Positions 11,241-17,200 of a stretch of 64,000 nucleotides of DNA are shown here, one piece after another. This DNA is from Heligmosomoides polygyrus polygyrus (taxonomy: Eukaryota; Nematoda; Chromadorea; Rhabditida; Heligmosomidae): assembly GCA_947396885.1 (NCBI GenBank), contig OX377205.1, positions 63,460,969 to 63,524,968 of the forward strand, read 5' to 3'. Positions within the stretch are counted from its first letter, which is position 1; each line of letters begins with the position of its first letter. A program made the translations under genes and the position numbers. Below the pieces are notes generated by a model. It had not been told where the DNA came from. It did not search any database and worked only from the letters and a program-made list of their open reading frames with translations.

Positions 11241-14200
11241 ATTTCCGTCACAACTGGAGTGGGGGTACTGAGAAGCAGGGGTGTGCGTAATTACGATTTA
11301 CGATTTATGATTTTACGATTTGCGACAGTTTTTTTCGTAATTACGATTTACGATTTACGAAATTTCAAATTTCATTTACGCACACCCCTGCTGAGAAGCC
11401 GAACCCGGCGCAACCGCGCATGGCGAGCCGTAAACGTGCCAAACACGTCGGCAACCGTGCATGGCGCGCCGTAGACGTGCCGAATACGTCGGCTATCTGC
11501 CTGGCGAGCCGTAGACGTGCCGAACACGTCGGCAACCGTGCATGGCGAGTCGTAAACGTGCCAAACACGTCGGCAACCGTGCATGGCGCGCCGTAGACGT
11601 GCCGAATACGTCGGCTATCTGCCTGGCGAGCCGTAGACGTGCCGAACACGTCGGCAACCGTGCATGGCGAGTCGTAGGCGTGCCGAACACGCCGGCAACC
11701 CTGCATGGCGAGCCGTATACGTGCCGAACGCGTCGGCAGCCGTGTCTGGCGATGCCGTGGACGTGCCGAACACGTCGGCAGCCGTGCAGGGCGAGCCGTA
11801 GATGTGCAGAACACGTTGGCAGCCGTGCATGACGAGCCGTAGACGTGCCGAACACGGCGATGATGAGAAGTTATCACTACGGCGAAGCCGTTGAGAAGAC
11901 GTCCGTACGGCCGACAGACAGCTCTGACGGCTGTACTCGATATACTAAAACCAGTTCTTTACCGCAATGAAAGTATAAAAGTCTAAAAGTTGGGAAAAGA
12001 AGATGGTCGGATTGTTTACTTCTCAGGTTTGGGGGCGAAGCCCCAACCGGTCGTCGGCGGCCGCTAGGCCGCTGAACGACTAGTACGTCATATTTAGTCA
12101 ATTAGTGCGGTTTTAGATAATTCTGTGCGCAAGAGAGTGTAGAAAAGGTCAGCTCCGGCTAGGACGCGACTCCCTTTACAGTCCCCTCTCGTTATAACGC
12201 GGATTTTCTCCGGTCCCTTCTGGGGACTGTATTAAAAATCATTTCACCACTGATCAGTGCGGGGAAAATAGTAAGTGCGCGTGTAGTAATCCAACAAACT
12301 AACTGAGTCACAGGAGGGGATTGCGCACTCAATGAACTCTTAACGCAATCCTATCGTGTCACGCATCGAAAGATTTCACAAGGAAAGGTTCCCAACTCAT
12401 GGTGAGCTTTTGCGATGCTATTTTGGCAGGATGTAGGGCCCTGTGAGTGGAGTCCAGAACCACAGCTAGTTTTTGCTGGACGCTTCTTTAAAGACCTGAA
12501 AAGGAGGCCTGAAAGCACCCAACGAAATGTGCCTCGGTAGCGCAGCCGGAAACACTGCCGCCTCATAAGAGCACACCGGCAGGCTTTTGTTCGAGTCCGA
12601 GTGCTGCCATTATTTTTGCACGTATTAGTTTGTTGCTATTACACTTTCTTATGATGACAGGAGTAAATTTTAGACCATCAATGCTTACAACAATCCAAGG
12701 CTGTCTATTTGCGCCTTCAAATGTGCTAGTTTTTCAACTATGCATATGTGTACCATATCATTTCTCTGCAAACAAAAAGTCTTATACATTATTAAATTAA
12801 AAGTCTTATATTTATGATTTTTCTCCCAGTCAACAGCTATGGTACAAAACTGTGAAACAAGTAAAACACAAGCGCTTGTCACACGAGCAGCATCTTACAA
12901 AAGCCAGTGAGGAACAATCTTCTCCCTGGCAAGGAATGACCACTTCTTCGTTGAAAGCGTAATTTGTGGGTGTAGAGAAGGGTCCCGGGTGAACATCGAC
13001 GTTACCTCACTGTTGTCTTCCCCATCACAGTCATCACCAGGTGTCGACATCCACCTCCTCATCGAAACGCACCTATGAAACCAACTGGATGATACATGTA
13101 GAAAGATCCCATTTTCATTATACTTCCTCTAACCTGTACCGCCCCTTCTTCCTGATAGTCGACATCTCCATAAATGCGTCCAGGAGGAGTCCTTTTATGG
13201 CAACCGAAAACGCCATCTCTCTCCTTGTCGAAGAAGTGAAATCCAGTGTGAAGGTGGAAAGCAGTAGGCCGAGAACACGTTCAGGTGAGAACTACATTTT
13301 TAGTACACTTATTTACCGATATGGCCCGGTTTCATAATATTAAACCGTAAGGTACGCGTATTTGTGTGCAGTTACGGTATCGTTGGTGATATGGTGTGAT
13401 ATGGTGGTGGTACAGATAGGCACTGTTGAAAAACTAGCACATATGAAGGCGCAAATCGACAGCCTTGGTTTGTTGTAAGCCATGGTGGCCTAAAATGTGA
13501 TCATAAGAAAAAGTAATAGCAACAAACTAATACGTGCAAAATTAATGGCGGCACTCGGGCTTGAACTGAAAAGCCCGCCGGTGTGCTCTTATGAGGCGGC
13601 AGAGTTACCGATTGCCCCACGAGACACATCTCGTTGGGTGTCGTAGGGTGTATACAACATCATCTCGTTGGGTGTCGTAGGGTGCGAAGGACGAATTATA
13701 CGCCCGAATAATGCGGTGGTTCAGTGGATATGATGGCGAGTACAAGAGATGAGACAGAGTTTATTGAGAGACCAACTAGTCTATGTACAGGTGGAGCGAT
13801 AACTGCCGTGCGTCCGTTGTATGGTAGCGTCACGCCTCCGGACCTCTCAAGGCTTGAGCATCATCGTAGACGATAGACGATGATATTCCCGGCGAGGCCA
13901 AAACGAAATCTTTGAACTACAAGACTCGAAGAAATGTAACTCAAGCACGACATGATATGGATGAAAAGTATGACGTCACGATGCCGGCGGCGATCAGCTT
14001 GTTTGATGGATTGTTGCAGACCATAAGGACCGGATATGTAGAAGACTCGAGTGGCTGTTGACTGTTTAAGGTTGACGGCTGCAGACTGCTTGCTGAAAGT
14101 TGAAAACAGCTTGACGGACGAGTTGAGCATCAGCAGCTAGTTGAGAGTTGTAGACGGCGACGGCGGTATGGAACAAAGGGAAACATGACAGATTTTAAAC

Positions 14201-17200
14201 TTCAATCAGTACAGTACCCATTTTGAAAAAGCATAATTCACTGAACATGTGAATGGTTTGGCGGTCTTGCGAGGGCTTCCCTGTTTAGCTTTTTCAACGT
14301 AGTTCCAAGAATTCCGCGAGCATAACCCATCACTTCTCTGTTCATTATTGACTTTTTGCGGCACGGTTTATTGAGCAATTGAGTGTATATTCTTGGGGAC
14401 CTTGCCGATCTAGCTAATAAAGTAGTGACCTGACCTAGGTTCGCGCGAAAAGGCATGCCCCATGGTATGCGCGGTTGTTTGGTAGACGCAGCACCCTTCT
14501 TACGTTTAGATATGGGTGGTCTTTGCGTCAGTGGCTGGTTCTGTACTTCGTTACCTATTGTTCGCTTGAACCCGCTTTTATTTGCAACAGTTAATTTGTT
14601 GGTTGGTGACAAATGATTGAATGTTTGAGGTTCAACGGAAACTGCGCTAAGATTTGTAAAAACTTGGTACAAAAGCGCTGATTTTCGGCATGATTAGTAT
14701 TAATTGCTGTGCGATAATGGCAGATTTGACGGTCTCGTCGCAATGAATTCCATGGAGGACCGCGTTTGGGCTCCTTAGGGTCTTTTTTGAAGCACACTGA
14801 TGCGTGGTGCATTTTCCCACATCCGGTGCAGTTCAGATTTCGGCAGTTAAAGCTGTCGTGTCGTGAGGAGCAGCATTTCCAGCATCTGTTTTGCTCCTTC
14901 AAAATTCTTCTACGAGTTGATTTGTCAATAACACAGTTTTGCATGACAAAGACGCAAGCTTGCCAGTGCTGCAAAAGATACATCCCCTATTTAGTTGAGG
15001 TCGCGGAGCGTCATATCTAGGTGGTGTTGAGATGACCTCGCCATTGATTGTATTGCCCAGTCTGTTCTCGATGTAGACCCTAACGGCAATTTCCTTCTTG
15101 AGGTCACCCATGAGTTCATCGATTGATTGATTGTGCACTGCTCTGCTAGCTATGAGCCAGGCCTAACGATACTATGAGGAAACTTGGACAGTATGGTTTC
15201 GATCCAAATTGGATCACATGTAGACCTATCGTCATATCCTGCGGACACCATCTGGTTAATCAAAACCTGAATTTTTCCGAGGACTAAGGAGTAGCTATTC
15301 ACCAAATTACTAGCTGGCCTTAATTTTAGCAGCTTTCGGGCAATTTGTGACCTATTTATTGAGTGGTCACAGTAAGTATCCTTCAGCGTTTGTATCATCC
15401 ATTCATAGTTATGCGGCAGTGGCTGGATGCCTTGTATGGCAGATTTTGCCCTACCTTTTAAGCTTTCCCTCAACAGGAGGATCGTTTCGATGACGTGAAG
15501 TTCAACGTTTTTATGAACAAGAGTCTCAAAAACTGCCCAATGCTCTGGAAATTCCTCTGAATTACCAAAAAATTTTGGTAAGGACACCTCCGGAGCCTTT
15601 ATGGAGCGGTGTACTCCATGACCTGCCTGCGTTTTCGCTACCTGCAGTGTTACGGTACTGGTATCAGCTTCAATGTTTTCGTAATTCGATTTGCTACTTT
15701 GAAACAGAGGGTGTTGGAACTGCAGCAGCAACTATACTGTTATTTTGAAGGCAGTGCCCAAATTGAACTCTTTTCCTTTCTTTACTGCACCGTAATTCGT
15801 CAACACGTGCCCTTAAACTATATGTAAGGTTGACGGCTTCTGCAGTAACCTTGTGCAGTTGAGATTCTCGCTCAATTTCCTCTAATTCAACCATTAACTC
15901 TTTTTTCTCTGCTTTATCTTTGCAGTTCATGTACTCATCCCTTAACTCGATAAAAAGTTTTTGAAGGCATTGTTCACCATCTTTTAATTCTGCTGTGCAC
16001 TCTTCTAAGCGATCTATGGTAGATTTGCATTTCTCATAGTTGAACTCAATTTGAATTGCGCAGTTTAGGCTAACTGCATGCTCTTTGTAGCACGTTGCTA
16101 AATCATGAAGCGCGGTTGAGCTCAATATGATTGCTGATTTCCTTAAAAGGAATGCCATTTAAAAAAAAATTTCCTTTAGTGTTGTTAGCTACGGAGAGAA
16201 GAGGCTGCTCCAGGTAATTTAGCGTACGGGAGACTTAACTTTCTGATTGAGAAAGTGCGATCGTGAATAGAATCGACTTTGTGCTCCAGATATTTAACGG
16301 GAGACTTATTCTCTTGGATTCAGAGAATGCGATCTTATATTCGACCGACTTTATGCTCCAGGTCCCAAAGCTGTTACACTTTGACACGGGAGACTTAGGC
16401 TTGTTAGGCCGATGCACCAAATGTATACAACGATACGGCGAAGGACGAATTATACGCCCGAATAATGCGGTGGTTCAGTGGATATGATGGCGAGTACAAG
16501 AGATGAGACAGAGTTTATTGAGAGACCAACTGGTCTATGTATAGGTGGAGCGATAACTGCCGTGCGTTCGCTGTATGGTAGCGTCACGCCTCCTGACCTC
16601 TCAAGGCTTGAGCATCATCGTAGACGATAGACGATGATATAGGGGTTGATAATAGTTGCGCGCACGCATTTAGACCTCCTTTTCGGTCATTGAAGAAGCG
16701 TTCAGCAAAAACTGACTGTGGTTCTAGACTCCGCTCTCAGGGCATTACATCCTGCCAAAATAGCATCTTAAAAACTCACCATGAGTTGGGAGCCTTCCCC
16801 TGTCAGCTTTTCCACTTTTTGAGATAAGTCTAGTATCATTTCTATAGCAGACGAAGAAGACTTTTGGCCGCCGAAACAGTACATTTCTTAGACATCTTTT
16901 GTAGTCACTTTAAAATGGGAAGGTTAACATATTCCTTGAGGAAACCTTGAGGAATCCTCAGTTTGATTCCATGGACAAGACAATTTTGATTCAGAAGGTA
17001 TCTTGTTTGATTTAGCACATAACGAACGTTTGCTCTCTGAGAGTCTGCTGCATCTCAAACGGATTAGATAGGGGGAATAAACTGGTGAATAAACGATAAA
17101 CTCAATCACACCACCGAAAATGGTGATAAAAACCGTCGAAACCAGTTCGATCTGACCTATGTTACGCGCTCGCTTTTATCGCACCTTGTATATCAATTTG

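Larger units (their letters stand above)
12517..13645. mobile_element. 1.1-kb foldback element with tRNA-Met-like modules in both arms
   Basis: Arms of about 230 bp (about 12517-12745 and 13418-13645) are inverted copies at roughly 85 percent identity. Each arm begins CACCCAACGA and holds a module resembling a tRNA-Met: a box A-like GGTAGCGCAGCCGG, an anticodon-like CTCATAAGAG and a box B-like GTTCGAGTCC (left arm). Both modules point inward. The inner 670 bp has an open frame (13041-13337, 98 codons) that is followed by a donor-like GTGAGA at 13288 and looks more exon-like than its surroundings, but I recognise no protein in it. The element sits in the sec-8 intron, 3 bases from the BEL/Pao target site. 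Confidence 0.65.
13649..16640 (-). mobile_element. Gag-only BEL/Pao LTR retroelement with intact ends
   Basis: LTRs lie at 13649-13886 (3') and 16422-16640 (5'). AGGG stands at 13645-13648 and again at 16641-16644, giving a 4-bp target duplication. The primer site beside the 5' LTR matches the 3' end of tRNA-Gly. Only gag is present: about 2.5 kb lies between the LTRs, while complete BEL/Pao elements need roughly 5 to 6 kb for gag, protease, reverse transcriptase, RNase H and integrase. I see no pol motif. It is therefore a non-autonomous, internally deleted copy, and its gag is itself broken. Confidence 0.85.

Noticed and set aside
11365..11877. Long open frames on both strands of the 41-bp minisatellite (up to 170 codons)
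   Set aside because: Frames are kept open only because three 41-bp units total 123 bases. The predicted proteins are pure repeat translations without a plausible start or splice context.
12530..12608. Functional tRNA-Met gene
   Set aside because: A and B boxes are recognisable but the acceptor stem and variable region do not form a proper cloverleaf, and the inverted copy at 13.6 kb is eroded; it is a repeat module.
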